A stretch of DNA of 64,000 nt from Planctomycetota bacterium (GTDB taxonomy: Bacteria > Planctomycetota > UBA1135 > GCA-002686595). This document shows, piece by piece, positions 8,855-17,572 of the stretch (the stretch's first letter is position 1; each line of letters opens with the position of its first letter). The notes beneath the pieces are model-generated. The model made no database searches, was not told the origin of the DNA, and was given only the letters and a program-made list of their open reading frames with translations. Location: contig JAQXEK010000068.1 in assembly GCA_029250885.1 (NCBI GenBank), forward strand, positions 52,445 through 116,444, written 5' to 3'. Position numbers and translations under genes: made by a program.

Positions 8855-10150
8855 CTAGAGCGTCGCCAAGACCTCGCCCAGTTGATTTGCGAAGAAGTCA
8901 ATGTGCTCTTCTGTGTGCGCCAAGGACACGAAGCCCACTTCGTAGGCCGAAGGGGCCATGTTCACGCCGCGGGCAAACAGCCCGTGGAAGAGTGGACGAT
9001 ACAGGTCTGCCGCGTCCGGGTCGATGGCTTCGGCGGATCGCGCTGGCTCGCCTTCTTGTAGGGAGAACCAGAAGATCGATCCCTCGCGTACTAGGGACCA
9101 GCCCTTTGTTGCAAGCAGCGGCGCGACCTTGGACTCGAAGTAGGCCCCGAGCTCTTCTAAGCGCTGCCAGCCGTTGTTGTCCTGGAGCGCCTTGAGGGTC
9201 GCGATGCCCGCTGCCATGGCCAAGGGATTGCCCGACAGGGTGCCGGCCTGGTAGATCGGGCCGAGGGGCGCAAGCTGTTGCATGTACTGGGCCTTGCCAC
9301 CGAAAGCGCCCACTGGCAGGCCTCCGCCCATAACCTTACCAAAGGTCGCCAGGTCCGGCTCGATGCCGTACAGCTCGGCCGCGCCGCCAGGGGCGATGCG
9401 GAAGCCGTTGATGACCTCGTCGTAGATGAGCAGGGTTCCGTGTTCGCGGGTGATCTCGCGCACGGCGTTCAGGAACTCCGGCGTCTGCTTGAGCAGTCCG
9501 TTGTTCGCGGGCAGGGGCTCGACGATCACGGCGGCAATCTCGTGGCCGCGCTCGGCGAACAACTCCGCGAATGCCTCCACGTCGTCGAGGGGCAGCACCA
9601 GGGTCTTCTCTGCGAAGGCCGCGGGCACGCCGGCGGATGCGGGCTGGCCGAAGGTGACCAGGCCCGAGCCAGCCTCGACTAGCAGGTGGTCGGCGTGTCC
9701 GTGGTAGCAGCCCGCAAACTTGACGATGTAGTCGCGTCCCGTGCAGCCCCGGGCGACGCGGATCGCGCTCATGGTCGCTTCTGTTCCCGAGGATACAAAG
9801 CGCACTTGGTCAATGCTGGGGTACAGCGCGATCACGCGCTCAGCCAGGCCGAGCTCCGCTTCGCAGGGTGCGCCAAAAGTCGTGCCTTTACTGGCCGCCT
9901 TAACGATCGCAGCGGTCACGTCCGCGTTTGCATGTCCGAGGATCAGGGGACCCCAGGAGCAGACGAAGTCCAGGTACTGGTTGCCGTCCACGTCCCAGAC
10001 GTGGGGACCGGCGCCGCGCTCGATGACAGCCGGCGTTCCACCCACGGCTTGGAAAGCGCGCACGGGTGAGGAGACGCCGCCGGGGATAATCTCTTGGGCG
10101 CGGGATAGGATCTCGGCGCTGCGTGCTTGGGTAGGTGTGCTCATATCCAT
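8855..10150 (-). CDS. hemL: Glutamate-1-semialdehyde 2,1-aminomutase
   Basis: 431 residues. This is a PLP-dependent class-III aminotransferase fold with the Schiff-base lysine in TFGKVMGGGLPVGAFGG (K272) and the N-terminal signature PGGVSSPVRAF that marks HemL. It isomerises glutamate-1-semialdehyde to 5-aminolevulinate, the second step of the C5 pathway. Two ATGs are possible. The one at 10150 gives a 10-base overlap with hemB; the one at 10144 gives a classic ATGA overlap and looks equally good. The sensor kinase follows 6 bases downstream. Confidence 0.97.
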   Translation of the reverse strand: MDMSTPTQARSAEILSRAQEIIPGGVSSPVRAFQAVGGTPAVIERGAGPHVWDVDGNQYLDFVCSWGPLILGHANADVTAAIVKAASKGTTFGAPCEAELGLAERVIALYPSIDQVRFVSSGTEATMSAIRVARGCTGRDYIVKFAGCYHGHADHLLVEAGSGLVTFGQPASAGVPAAFAEKTLVLPLDDVEAFAELFAERGHEIAAVIVEPLPANNGLLKQTPEFLNAVREITREHGTLLIYDEVINGFRIAPGGAAELYGIEPDLATFGKVMGGGLPVGAFGGKAQYMQQLAPLGPIYQAGTLSGNPLAMAAGIATLKALQDNNGWQRLEELGAYFESKVAPLLATKGWSLVREGSIFWFSLQEGEPARSAEAIDPDAADLYRPLFHGLFARGVNMAPSAYEVGFVSLAHTEEHIDFFANQLGEVLATL

Positions 10151-11136
10151 TCGCCCGCTAGGGCTTCTCGTGCGTGGTAGGTGATGATGATGTCGGCGCC
10201 TGCGCGGGCGAAGGCGTGGAGGTTCTCGGAGACGACCGCGGGCTCGTCGATCCAGCCGCGCTCTGCGGCGGCCTTAACCATGGAGTACTCGCCGGAGACG
10301 TTGTACACGGCGACAGGCAGGTCGGTCATGCGCTCGACTTCGGCGATGATGTCTAAGTAGGCGAGACCTGGCTTGACCATCAGAATGTCGGCGCCTTCCA
10401 TTTCGTCCAGGCTCGCCTCGCGGCGCGCTTCCCGACGGTTGCGGGCATCCATCTGGTAGGTCTTGCGGTCTTTGGGCACGTCGCTTGACTCCGAAGGCGC
10501 CGAGTCGGCGGCGTCCCGGAACGGGCCGTAGTAGGCCGACGCATACTTCGCGGAGTACGACATAATCGCGATGTTCTCGTAGCCGTTATCGTCTAGGACC
10601 TCGCGGATCGCGTCGATGCGGCCGTCCATCATGTCGCTGGGCGCGATCACGTCTGCGCCAGCGACGGCGTGGGCCAGGGCCATCTCCGCCAGCAGCGCTA
10701 AAGACGGATCGTTGCGCACCTCGCCATCTTCGATCACGCCGCAGTGGCCGTGGTCCGTATAGGCGCACAGGCAGACGTCGGTGATCACGTTAATACGGTC
10801 ACCGAACTCGGCCTTGAGGGTCGACACTGCCAGGGGCACGGCGCCATCGTTCGCGCTGGAGTGGGTTCCCGTGGCATTCTTCTCGCCGGCGCTGGCCAGC
10901 CCGAACAGCAGCACACTGCGGATGCCTAGGGCCAGGTCGTCGCGCACTTGATCCACCAACTCCTTGCGACCGAGGCGCTCGATGCCGGGCATGGAGTCAA
11001 TGGCCTCGCGACCGGACTCTTGGTTTAGGCAAAAGTGCGGCATCACAAGTTGGTCCGGGTGCACGCGGTTCTCAGCGACGAGGTCGCGCAGCACGGGCGT
11101 GCGGCGAAGTCGGCGCGGTCGTTGGGGGAGGTCCAT
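10141..11136 (-). CDS. hemB: Delta-aminolevulinic acid dehydratase (porphobilinogen synthase)
   Basis: 331 residues. Both catalytic lysines are visible: K197 in SYSAKYASAYYGPFRDA and K255 in ILMVKPGLAYLDII. The segment DVCLCAYTDHGHCG supplies Cys122, Cys124 and Cys132, the ligands of the catalytic zinc in zinc-type enzymes; aspartate-rich magnesium types lack these. So a Zn-dependent enzyme is expected. It condenses two 5-aminolevulinate molecules into porphobilinogen. The gene sits 44 bases after hemD and overlaps hemL. Confidence 0.97.
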   Translation of the reverse strand: MDLPQRPRRLRRTPVLRDLVAENRVHPDQLVMPHFCLNQESGREAIDSMPGIERLGRKELVDQVRDDLALGIRSVLLFGLASAGEKNATGTHSSANDGAVPLAVSTLKAEFGDRINVITDVCLCAYTDHGHCGVIEDGEVRNDPSLALLAEMALAHAVAGADVIAPSDMMDGRIDAIREVLDDNGYENIAIMSYSAKYASAYYGPFRDAADSAPSESSDVPKDRKTYQMDARNRREARREASLDEMEGADILMVKPGLAYLDIIAEVERMTDLPVAVYNVSGEYSMVKAAAERGWIDEPAVVSENLHAFARAGADIIITYHAREALAGEWI

Positions 11137-11180
11137 CGTAAGTGATCGGTTTGGTGTTGGAGGGCGCTGGCCAAGGCCGG

Positions 11181-11930
11181 CTAGCTAGCTTCAAAGTTGT
11201 GCAGGGGGAACAGGTCGGCGAGTGCTTCGAGCAGGCCGTCCAAGCTGGGGGCCTTGGCTTCCACCGGTTCGCGGAGTCCAGCCGCGCGGACGGCGTCCGA
11301 TGTGGTCGGCCCCAAGGTGAGGATCGGTCCAGAGGCCTCGTCCACGTTGGCGGTATTCAGAAGTCCAACCAAGGCCGAGGGACTGCCTAAGAGGATCGCA
11401 TCGAGGCCCATGGCGTTCAAGTCTGCGGGCGCTTGTCCAGACTCGAGGCGCGTGGGCGTTGTGCGGTAGGTCGCCAAGCGCTGGACGTTGGCGCCCGCTT
11501 CGCGCAGAAGGTGGTCGCTAGTGTCGATACCGGCTTCGGCGCCGGCGATAAGGATCGTGGGCGGCGAGGCCTGATTCTGCAAAATGCGTGCGGCGAGTTC
11601 GGCGCTGAGCCCGGCGATAGTGCCGCGCTCAGCCACGAGATCGCACCTACCGAGCAGGACCTCGGCGGCCTCGGCGGAGGCGGGGCCAACGCAGGCGATT
11701 TGGACATGGGCGGGTACGGTCGCCAGCTTGGCCACCCGGCGCACAGCCTTGGGGGAGGGCAGAACGAGCCAGGTACACATCGCGAGGCTCGTCGCCAGCG
11801 GACCACCGGCGTCTAGGTCCTCTTGCGTGATGCAAGGGTGCCCGATGGGCACGAGACCAGCAGCTTGGAGCTGCTTTGCCCAAGCGTCGTTGTCTTTGGC
11901 CGTCCTTGTGAGCAGGACGCGCTTGCCCAT
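11181..11930 (-). CDS. hemD: Uroporphyrinogen-III synthase
   Basis: 249 residues from the ATG at 11930 (first residues MGKRVLLTRTAKDN). Upstream in-frame codons overlap hemC and read as non-coding; a GTG at 11945 is a less likely start. HemD sequences are poorly conserved. The call rests on the N-terminal VLLTRTAKDNDAWAKQL pattern, two Rossmann-like lobes, the LILGSPSALVGLLN-type segment, a C-terminal TSDAVRAAGLREPVEA, and position directly after hemC. It closes hydroxymethylbilane to uroporphyrinogen III with inversion of ring D. The spacing to hemC is 11 bases. Confidence 0.9.
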   Translation of the reverse strand: MGKRVLLTRTAKDNDAWAKQLQAAGLVPIGHPCITQEDLDAGGPLATSLAMCTWLVLPSPKAVRRVAKLATVPAHVQIACVGPASAEAAEVLLGRCDLVAERGTIAGLSAELAARILQNQASPPTILIAGAEAGIDTSDHLLREAGANVQRLATYRTTPTRLESGQAPADLNAMGLDAILLGSPSALVGLLNTANVDEASGPILTLGPTTSDAVRAAGLREPVEAKAPSLDGLLEALADLFPLHNFEAS

Positions 11931-11941
11931 GAGCGCGCGGT

Positions 11942-12901
11942 TCACTTTTCGCCTCCGAGGCCGAGCTCGGCGAAGGCGCGCCGGGCGATGTCCAGGCTGT
12001 CGGTGCCCTTGACAGCGACCCGGCGCAGGATGCCTCCTTCGGCGAAGATCGCGTGCAGGGTCATGGCGCCCGAGTCCGGGGCCGCGTCGGTCCATGCGCC
12101 AAAGGGTGCCTCGCAGCCGGCTTGGATGAGCCGTAGCAGCTCGCGCTCAGCCAACACCCCGCGCTCGGCGCTCTGGTCGTGCAGGGTGCGGATCGCATCG
12201 AAGATGGCCTGGTCCCGTGGGCCGCCCGTGGCCTCGCGGACCTGCAGGGCGAGTGCGCCTTGGCTGGGCGCAGGTACGAAGTCGGCCGCGTCGATGGTGA
12301 TGCACACAGCGCTGCTGACGTCAGGGGCGTCGTTCTCGCCGCGTTCGGCACCCTCGGCCAAGCGGTTGATGCCCGCCGCCGCTAGGACGATGGCGTCGTA
12401 GTCGCCCCGGGCCAGCTTCGCCAGGCGCGTGGGCACGTTGCCCCGCAGCTCGCGGCAGACGAGGTCCGGGCGCTTGCTATTTAAATAGGCCTGGCGCCTG
12501 GCCGCCGAGGTCCCGACGACAGCGCCGGGCTTGAGGGGCAGCCCTGGCTGGATTCGGTCTAGGGCAGAATTCGCCACCAATAGAACCTCGCGCGCATCCT
12601 CTCGGCCGGGGATCGCGGCGATCACTAGGCCCTCAGGGGAGACCGAGGGCAGGTCCTTGTAGCAGTGCACGGCCAGGTCGATGTCGCCCGCACCTAATGC
12701 CGATTCGATCTCGCGGACGAACACGCCGGGAGGACCTAGGGTCGCAAAGGTGCTGGTCTTGTCCTGGTCGCCGATGGTGTTCATGACCACGATCTCTACC
12801 TGATGGCCAGAGCTCTCGAGCCGTCGCTTGATGTCTTGGGCTTGCACCATGGCAAGTGCGGAGCCACGGGTTCCGAGTCGAATGTCGATGCCTAAACTCA
12901 T
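11942..12901 (-). CDS. hemC: Porphobilinogen deaminase (hydroxymethylbilane synthase)
   Basis: 319 residues. N-terminal RLGTRGSALAMVQA and the catalytic-loop segment HCYKDLPS are typical. So are TSAARRQAYL, which includes substrate-binding arginines, and the dipyrromethane-attachment loop RLIQAGCEAPFGAW with Cys263. It polymerises four porphobilinogens into hydroxymethylbilane. Its ATG overlaps the hemA stop by 4 bases (ATGA), indicating coupled translation. Length matches the family (about 310). Confidence 0.97.
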   Translation of the reverse strand: MSLGIDIRLGTRGSALAMVQAQDIKRRLESSGHQVEIVVMNTIGDQDKTSTFATLGPPGVFVREIESALGAGDIDLAVHCYKDLPSVSPEGLVIAAIPGREDAREVLLVANSALDRIQPGLPLKPGAVVGTSAARRQAYLNSKRPDLVCRELRGNVPTRLAKLARGDYDAIVLAAAGINRLAEGAERGENDAPDVSSAVCITIDAADFVPAPSQGALALQVREATGGPRDQAIFDAIRTLHDQSAERGVLAERELLRLIQAGCEAPFGAWTDAAPDSGAMTLHAIFAEGGILRRVAVKGTDSLDIARRAFAELGLGGEK

Positions 12902-14376
12902 GATGTTGCAGTGGCTTCCGAGTCGCCACCCGAGCGGGCGCTTCGCTCTTTACTTTGCTGCGCGCGACCAAGGGCAGGCTCCTCGTCAGGCTGGGTTCGT
13001 TGAGAGGTTTGGGAAATCGTCTGCGTTGTCTCGTTGGCTTCCCGGGCATTGGCCTCGCGGCGGGCGAGCTCGAACTCCTTCGCCATCTCGGCGTCGGCGT
13101 GGCTTAAAAAGGCGTCTACGGCTGGGGCTCCGGCGACCCGCGCGACCCCACGCAGCCCCGTGCTCGGCAGGTGGGCAAAGCGACCAGCCAGGCTCTCGGC
13201 GAAGCGCAGGACGGCGGCCTGCTTGTCATGGTCCAAGCCGTTGAGGCTGGTGCTGAGCAGGCGCTTGGCGCCCTCCCGGGCAACCTTACGATAGCGCTTC
13301 TGCAAAGCGGTTACGAGGGGAGCCACGTGCTCGTCGCCCATGCGGATGCGCAGGTCGCTAAGGGCGGTGTCGATCTCTTCCCGAGCGCCGGCCATCTCCT
13401 TGAGGCGCTGATCGCGGCTGGACTCGGCGACCTCAATGATGGCATCCATGCCGATGCGCTCGATGCCTAGTGCGCGGGCTTGGTCCGGTGGCACATCCGG
13501 CGGCACGGCCATGTCGATGACTAGAAGCGCTTCACCCGAGAGGGGCGCATCGGCAACCCGGGCCAGGTCGGCTCCGTCGAGCACGGTGCCGGGCGCGCTG
13601 GTGGCAGTCATTAGAACCTCGATGGCCGGCGGCTGCTTGCGGAACTGTTCGAGAGAGAGCACCTCGATCGAGCCGGAGCCGGTCAGCTTCTCGAGCTGCT
13701 GCTTTAGGGCGGTGGCGCGCTTGCGGGTACGATTGACCAGGATCAGCGGCGCGCCCGTGGTGGCTAGGGCGGTGGCGCAGCGCTCGGTCATGGGCGAGAC
13801 ACCGACCAGGGCAGCGGCCCCGCGGGTGGAGGCCATGCGGCGGCGAATCCGGTCCAAGGCGATCTCCGCTAGGGACGTCTTGCCGTTGCAGATGCCGGAG
13901 TTGGCACGAATGCGTTTCGACAGGCGGAGGGTCTCCTCCAGCAAGTACTCCAGGCGACCGGCCCCCTTTTGCAGGGTATAGGCCTCACGGGCGGTGTCGA
14001 TGGCGCGGCGCAGCTGACCGCCGATCTCAGTCTCGCCGACCTCAGCGGAGTCCAGGCCGGCGGCCACCAGGAAGAGGTGCTCGGCGGCGCCCTCGCCGGC
14101 CCAGGCGCGCATGCAGCGCTCGGGTTCGCCCGGCTCGCCCGGGGATCCGGTCAGGGCTTCGAAGGCCAAGCTGCGCATGCTGGACATCTTGGCGGCGTCG
14201 TCCACGGTGAAGTAGATCTCCACGCGGTTGCAGGTGCCTAGGTAGACCAGCTCGGTGGCTCCCATGGCGTCCCGGAGGCGATGCAATGCGCCCTCCTCCG
14301 TCGGCAGGGCGAAGCGGGCTAGGGCGTCCGCGCCGCCTTGCCGCCAACTTAGACCGATTACTCCAATGTGCTCCAT
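12898..14376 (-). CDS. hemA: Glutamyl-tRNA reductase
   Basis: 492 residues, first gene of the heme operon. The N-terminal catalytic domain has YLGTCNRVEIYF with the thioester-forming Cys49, then the VAAGLDSAEVGETEI segment. It continues with an NADPH-binding Rossmann domain (AALVGVSPMTERCATALA, less canonical than usual around the glycine motif) and a C-terminal helical dimerisation domain. It reduces glutamyl-tRNA to glutamate-1-semialdehyde, the committed step of the C5 route. The last 40 or so residues form a low-complexity E/Q/S/T tail that family members usually lack. A promoter-like sequence lies just upstream at 14392-14422. Confidence 0.96.
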   Translation of the reverse strand: MEHIGVIGLSWRQGGADALARFALPTEEGALHRLRDAMGATELVYLGTCNRVEIYFTVDDAAKMSSMRSLAFEALTGSPGEPGEPERCMRAWAGEGAAEHLFLVAAGLDSAEVGETEIGGQLRRAIDTAREAYTLQKGAGRLEYLLEETLRLSKRIRANSGICNGKTSLAEIALDRIRRRMASTRGAAALVGVSPMTERCATALATTGAPLILVNRTRKRATALKQQLEKLTGSGSIEVLSLEQFRKQPPAIEVLMTATSAPGTVLDGADLARVADAPLSGEALLVIDMAVPPDVPPDQARALGIERIGMDAIIEVAESSRDQRLKEMAGAREEIDTALSDLRIRMGDEHVAPLVTALQKRYRKVAREGAKRLLSTSLNGLDHDKQAAVLRFAESLAGRFAHLPSTGLRGVARVAGAPAVDAFLSHADAEMAKEFELARREANAREANETTQTISQTSQRTQPDEEPALGRAQQSKERSARSGGDSEATATS

Positions 14377-14391
14377 GGTAATTCCTAGGGG

Positions 14392-14422
14392 AATATAGGA
14401 CCTGTCGGCACAGGACTGTCAT
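14392..14422 (-). promoter_or_regulatory. Candidate hemA operon promoter with inverted repeat in the spacer
   Basis: On the minus strand ATGACA (14422-14417) and TATATT (14397-14392) resemble sigma-70 -35 and -10 boxes, although the 19-base spacer is longer than ideal. The -10-like box ends 15 bases before the hemA ATG. Between the boxes lies the dyad CCTGT-N4-ACAGG (14401-14414), and TGACAG occurs again 11 bases further upstream. A repressor or activator could bind here. This is pattern reading only. Confidence 0.35.
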
Positions 14423-14517
14423 GGATCTGTCACGGCCCGGATAAAGGCCGCAATGAATTAGCCAGGGGCCGGCCAAATGAAATCGGACGGCCCCCGGGCA
14501 TAGCGCTCAAGAGGGGA

Positions 14518-15075
14518 CTACTCGCCGAAGGTGTGCTCGGAGAGGTGCTTTTGGTCCTCTTCCGAGAAGTAGGTCGCGCTGAAAAGCTTGGCTAGGTCGC
14601 GGATGCGGTCGACGTGGGTGGGCTCGATCGTCTGCTTGCACTTCATGGCGGAAACGGTGATGCCGTGCATGAGCTCGAGTTGCCTGTAGTAGTTGGTCAT
14701 GGCGTCCGCGTCTGTGCGGTCGGTGGGAGCCTTGACACGTTGGGCTAGCCAGTAGCTAGCGACGGTCTCTTGGATGCTTGCGGCGTGCTCTTCCTTGGTC
14801 ATGATCCAGCGCACCATTTGGTTGCGGTTGAAGGCCTCTTCACCCTCGATGGTCTCGATCAGCTTCATGGACTTGGCGATAGTCGCGGATTCTTCCATGA
14901 GCATGTCGATGCGCATTTTGTCGCCGTAGATTCCGCAGGGGACTTGGCAGTGGAAAGCAGTTGGGATGGGGGTTGCCGTAGCCGTTGCCGCGGACGGCGT
15001 GGCGGCGGGGGAGTGGGTGGTGGCTAGGAAAAGGGCTAGGGCTAGGGTGGATAGGGTGAGCAGGGGGGCTTTCAT
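14518..15075 (-). CDS. sodN: Nickel superoxide dismutase, with export signal
   Basis: 185 residues. The nickel hook of NiSOD, HCxxPCGxY, is present as HCQVPCGIYGDKMRID (His42, Cys43, Cys47). In known NiSOD the mature N-terminal histidine amine, the next amide and the two cysteines bind Ni. The helical-bundle remainder (MVRWIMTKEEHAASIQETV and so on) matches the family. Unlike the short propeptide of the Streptomyces enzyme, 41 residues precede the hook. They form a signal peptide with hydrophobic core LTLSTLALALFLATT, then an Ala/Thr/Pro linker. So the enzyme is probably exported and must be cut exactly before His42; Phe41 is an unusual -1 residue for signal peptidase I. No SodX-like protease gene is adjacent. 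It lies between hemH and the heme operon. Confidence 0.93.
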   Translation of the reverse strand: MKAPLLTLSTLALALFLATTHSPAATPSAATATATPIPTAFHCQVPCGIYGDKMRIDMLMEESATIAKSMKLIETIEGEEAFNRNQMVRWIMTKEEHAASIQETVASYWLAQRVKAPTDRTDADAMTNYYRQLELMHGITVSAMKCKQTIEPTHVDRIRDLAKLFSATYFSEEDQKHLSEHTFGE

Positions 15076-15157
15076 AGGGCTGGTGCGCTGCGCGCGGTTG
15101 GGGATAAGTCGAACCTAAGACACGATGATCTTGGGAGGGGAAGCAAGACTTCTGGAT

Positions 15158-16171
15158 TTAGTGTTGGGCTAGGTTGAGGAGGGCTTGGATGAGGGCTTCT
15201 CTTGGGGGGGCGGTTTGGGTGGGGGCGTTCGCTAGCGCGAAGGTTTGGCCTCCGGCTTCTTGGAAGGTCTCTCTGCCCTGAATCCCGAGCTCTTCGACGG
15301 TCTCGAGGCCGGGGGTTAGGAAGCTGGGGGCGACTAGGAGCACCGATGACTTTTGTGCGCCTAGGTGGGCTAGGGTGTCCTCGGTGGAAGGGGTGATCCA
15401 GGGGTCGCGTCCGAACTTGGATTGGTAGGCTAGGGTGGCACCTTCGAAGGGGGGCGGAGGGCCGTTGTCGGTCCAGCCTAGGTTGTGCTTAAGAGCTTCA
15501 AACGTGGCGTGGCAGTCGGTGGTGTACTGGGACCCCTCGGCTTCGTTAATGTAGCAGGGAATGCCGTGGAAGCTGCTTAGTAGGTGGATTGGAGCGTCCT
15601 TAGGAAAGTCGGCAATGCGGTCGCGAACGGTGTGGGCGAGGGCCTCGATGTAGCCGGGGTCGTCAGGGGCGATGCTTGCGGATTGGAGCCTCGGGCCAAG
15701 GCCGAGCTTCTCGGAGAGCTTGCGTACTAGGGTGTGCACGGTTCCCGTGGACGACGCGGTCTGCTGGGCGAAGAGGGGCAAGACTGTGACGGGGTGGTCG
15801 CTGCCGGGGGACTCGGCTTGAATCGCCTGTAATCTAGACTCAAGGTTGGGCGAGCCGTAGCGGTAGGCATAGGTGACGCGGAGGTCATCTTTGGCGGCCG
15901 CGGACGCGCCTTTGGCGAGGGCTCGGGTGCCCACAGCGAGGGGCGATCCCCCGGGTACTTCGTCCGGCGCCCAGATCTCCGCGTAGGCCTTGGCCACGAC
16001 CTTTGGGCGGCGCCTCAAGATGATGCCGTGGAGGATCGGCAGCCATAGCCAGCGCGGCTTCTCGACGACCATGGGGTCGCCGAGGAACTCGGCCAGGAAG
16101 GCTCGCACGTCCTTCTCCGTCGGCGTGTTGGGCGTCCCCAGATTGACCAGGATGAGATCGGCTCGTGTCAT
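15158..16171 (-). CDS. hemH: Ferrochelatase
   Basis: 337 residues. N-terminal LILVNLGTPNTPTEKDVRAFLAEFLGD is diagnostic. The active-site histidine lies in LLSSFHGIP (H202), and the conserved acidic residue in SFLTPGLETVEEL (E290). It inserts Fe2+ into protoporphyrin IX to give protoheme, completing the pathway encoded by the neighbouring operon. It lacks a C-terminal membrane helix. It lies upstream of sodN on the same strand with an 82-base gap and has its own 5' region. Confidence 0.96.
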   Translation of the reverse strand: MTRADLILVNLGTPNTPTEKDVRAFLAEFLGDPMVVEKPRWLWLPILHGIILRRRPKVVAKAYAEIWAPDEVPGGSPLAVGTRALAKGASAAAKDDLRVTYAYRYGSPNLESRLQAIQAESPGSDHPVTVLPLFAQQTASSTGTVHTLVRKLSEKLGLGPRLQSASIAPDDPGYIEALAHTVRDRIADFPKDAPIHLLSSFHGIPCYINEAEGSQYTTDCHATFEALKHNLGWTDNGPPPPFEGATLAYQSKFGRDPWITPSTEDTLAHLGAQKSSVLLVAPSFLTPGLETVEELGIQGRETFQEAGGQTFALANAPTQTAPPREALIQALLNLAQH

Positions 16172-16588
16172 GGTGTAAGTCTAGACCGATTGCATGCGGC
16201 TCCGATTCCAAAGCTCGTGGAATCCTTGCGCCGGGCGCCAAAATAGGGGCCGTTTGCCCCTAAGTTTTCGAGCGCCATACAAGCGCCTGTCAGCTAGTCG
16301 TTTACGTCCGCCAACGGGCTGTCCTACGGGGGGGATGCGCCCCGCGAAGGACTTTTGCGCCCCTATCACCAACGACTTGTCAGGACGGATATGGGCCACG
16401 GCAATCAAGATGAGACCTGGGTGCAGCACCAGTAGGGCAAGGAGAAGTGCCCCGCGGTTTTTGAGCAGGCACGCGCGTGTAAGTCTATTTCAAAAAAGGA
16501 CTCGGGGCGTTTTGTCTCCGGCGTGAATCCGAGGGGATCTCGTCTCGGCGATCGCGTGGCGGCGGATTCTACAACTGAGGGCTGAGCG
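16172..16588. other. Intergenic spacer (417 bp) between hemH and the DHS-like gene
   Basis: No convincing gene; the open frame across 16194-16526 is Arg/Pro/Ser-rich and looks like random GC-rich coding. A short stem GATTCC/GGAATC lies near 16204-16223. The stem AGGGGC-CGTTT-GCCCCT at 16245-16261 is followed by AAGTTTT and could act as a weak terminator. The rest should contain the hemH promoter and the end of the DHS-like transcript. Confidence 0.4.
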
Positions 16589-17572
16589 CTACTCCGAGAG
16601 GACGTAGTGGAAGAGCAGCGGCGCGACGATAGACGCGTCGCTCTCGATGATGAACTTTGGCGTGCTCGGAGCGAGCTTGCCCCAGGTGATCTTCTCGTTA
16701 GGCACCGCGCCTGAGTAGGAACCGTAGCTGGTCGTGCTGTCGGAGATCTGGCAGAAGTAGGCCCAAACCCGGGCGTCGATCTCCAGGTCCTGCTGCAACA
16801 GCGGTACGACGCAAATTGGGAAGTCTCCGGCGATGCCGCCGCCGATCTGGAAGAAGCCCAGCCCGCGGTCGGCGGTCATCTCTTGGTACCAGTCCATGAG
16901 CCTCAGCATGTACTCGATGCCCGTGCGCATGGTGTGCACGTTCTTGATGTCGCCGCGGTAGACGGCGGCCGCGTACATGTTGCCTAGGGTCGAGTCCTCC
17001 CAGCCCGGTACGAATAGTGGCAGGTTCTTCTCCGCTGCGGCCAGCAACCACGAGTTCCCTGGGTCGATCTGATAGCTGTCCGCGAGCACGCCGCTGCGCA
17101 GTAGCTGGTACATGAACTCGTGGGGGAAGTAGCTCTCGCCCTTGGCGTCGGCGGACATCCAGAGCTTGAGTACCTCGGCCTCGATCCTGCGCATGGCTTC
17201 GGCCTCGGGGATGCAGGTGTCGGTGACACGGTTCATGTGGCGCTCAAGTAGCGCCGCTTCGTCGTCGGCCGAGAGCTCCCGGTAGCCAGGGACGCGCTCG
17301 TAGAAGTCGTGGGCGACCAAGTTAAAGACGTCCTCTTCTAGGTTCGCGCCGGTCAGGCTCATGCCGTGCAGTTTGTCCTCGCGGATCATGTCCGCCAAGG
17401 AGATGCCCAGCTCGGCGGTGCTCATGGCACCGGCCATTGTGACGAACATCTTGTCGCCCTTTTGGAGCAGCTCAATCCAAGCTTGAGCAGCGTCCTTCAA
17501 CGAGGCGGAATTGAAGTGATGATAGTGGCGGTCGACGAAATTACGGATCGCCTTGTTCTCAGGAGTTGGCAT
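16589..17572 (-). CDS. Deoxyhypusine synthase-like protein
   Basis: 327 residues across the whole DHS fold. Typical segments include MFVTMAGAMSTAELG, IREDKLHGMSLTGANLEEDVFN, LPLFVPGWEDSTLGN, GFFQIGGGIAGDFPICVVP and AVPNEKITWGKL. The last contains the lysine (K299) equivalent to the catalytic Lys of deoxyhypusine synthase, which forms the aminobutyl-imine from spermidine. True bacterial EF-P is not hypusinated, so bacterial members are thought to act on other amines (homospermidine-type reactions) or have unknown targets. Conservation of the WGK lysine argues for an active aminobutyl transferase. It is a single gene with no polyamine neighbours. Confidence 0.9.
   Translation of the reverse strand: MPTPENKAIRNFVDRHYHHFNSASLKDAAQAWIELLQKGDKMFVTMAGAMSTAELGISLADMIREDKLHGMSLTGANLEEDVFNLVAHDFYERVPGYRELSADDEAALLERHMNRVTDTCIPEAEAMRRIEAEVLKLWMSADAKGESYFPHEFMYQLLRSGVLADSYQIDPGNSWLLAAAEKNLPLFVPGWEDSTLGNMYAAAVYRGDIKNVHTMRTGIEYMLRLMDWYQEMTADRGLGFFQIGGGIAGDFPICVVPLLQQDLEIDARVWAYFCQISDSTTSYGSYSGAVPNEKITWGKLAPSTPKFIIESDASIVAPLLFHYVLSE

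Noticed and set aside
16194..16526. Open frame of 110 codons in the spacer upstream of hemH
   Set aside because: Arg/Pro/Ser-rich composition, no start signal and no recognisable domain; typical of random GC-rich frames.
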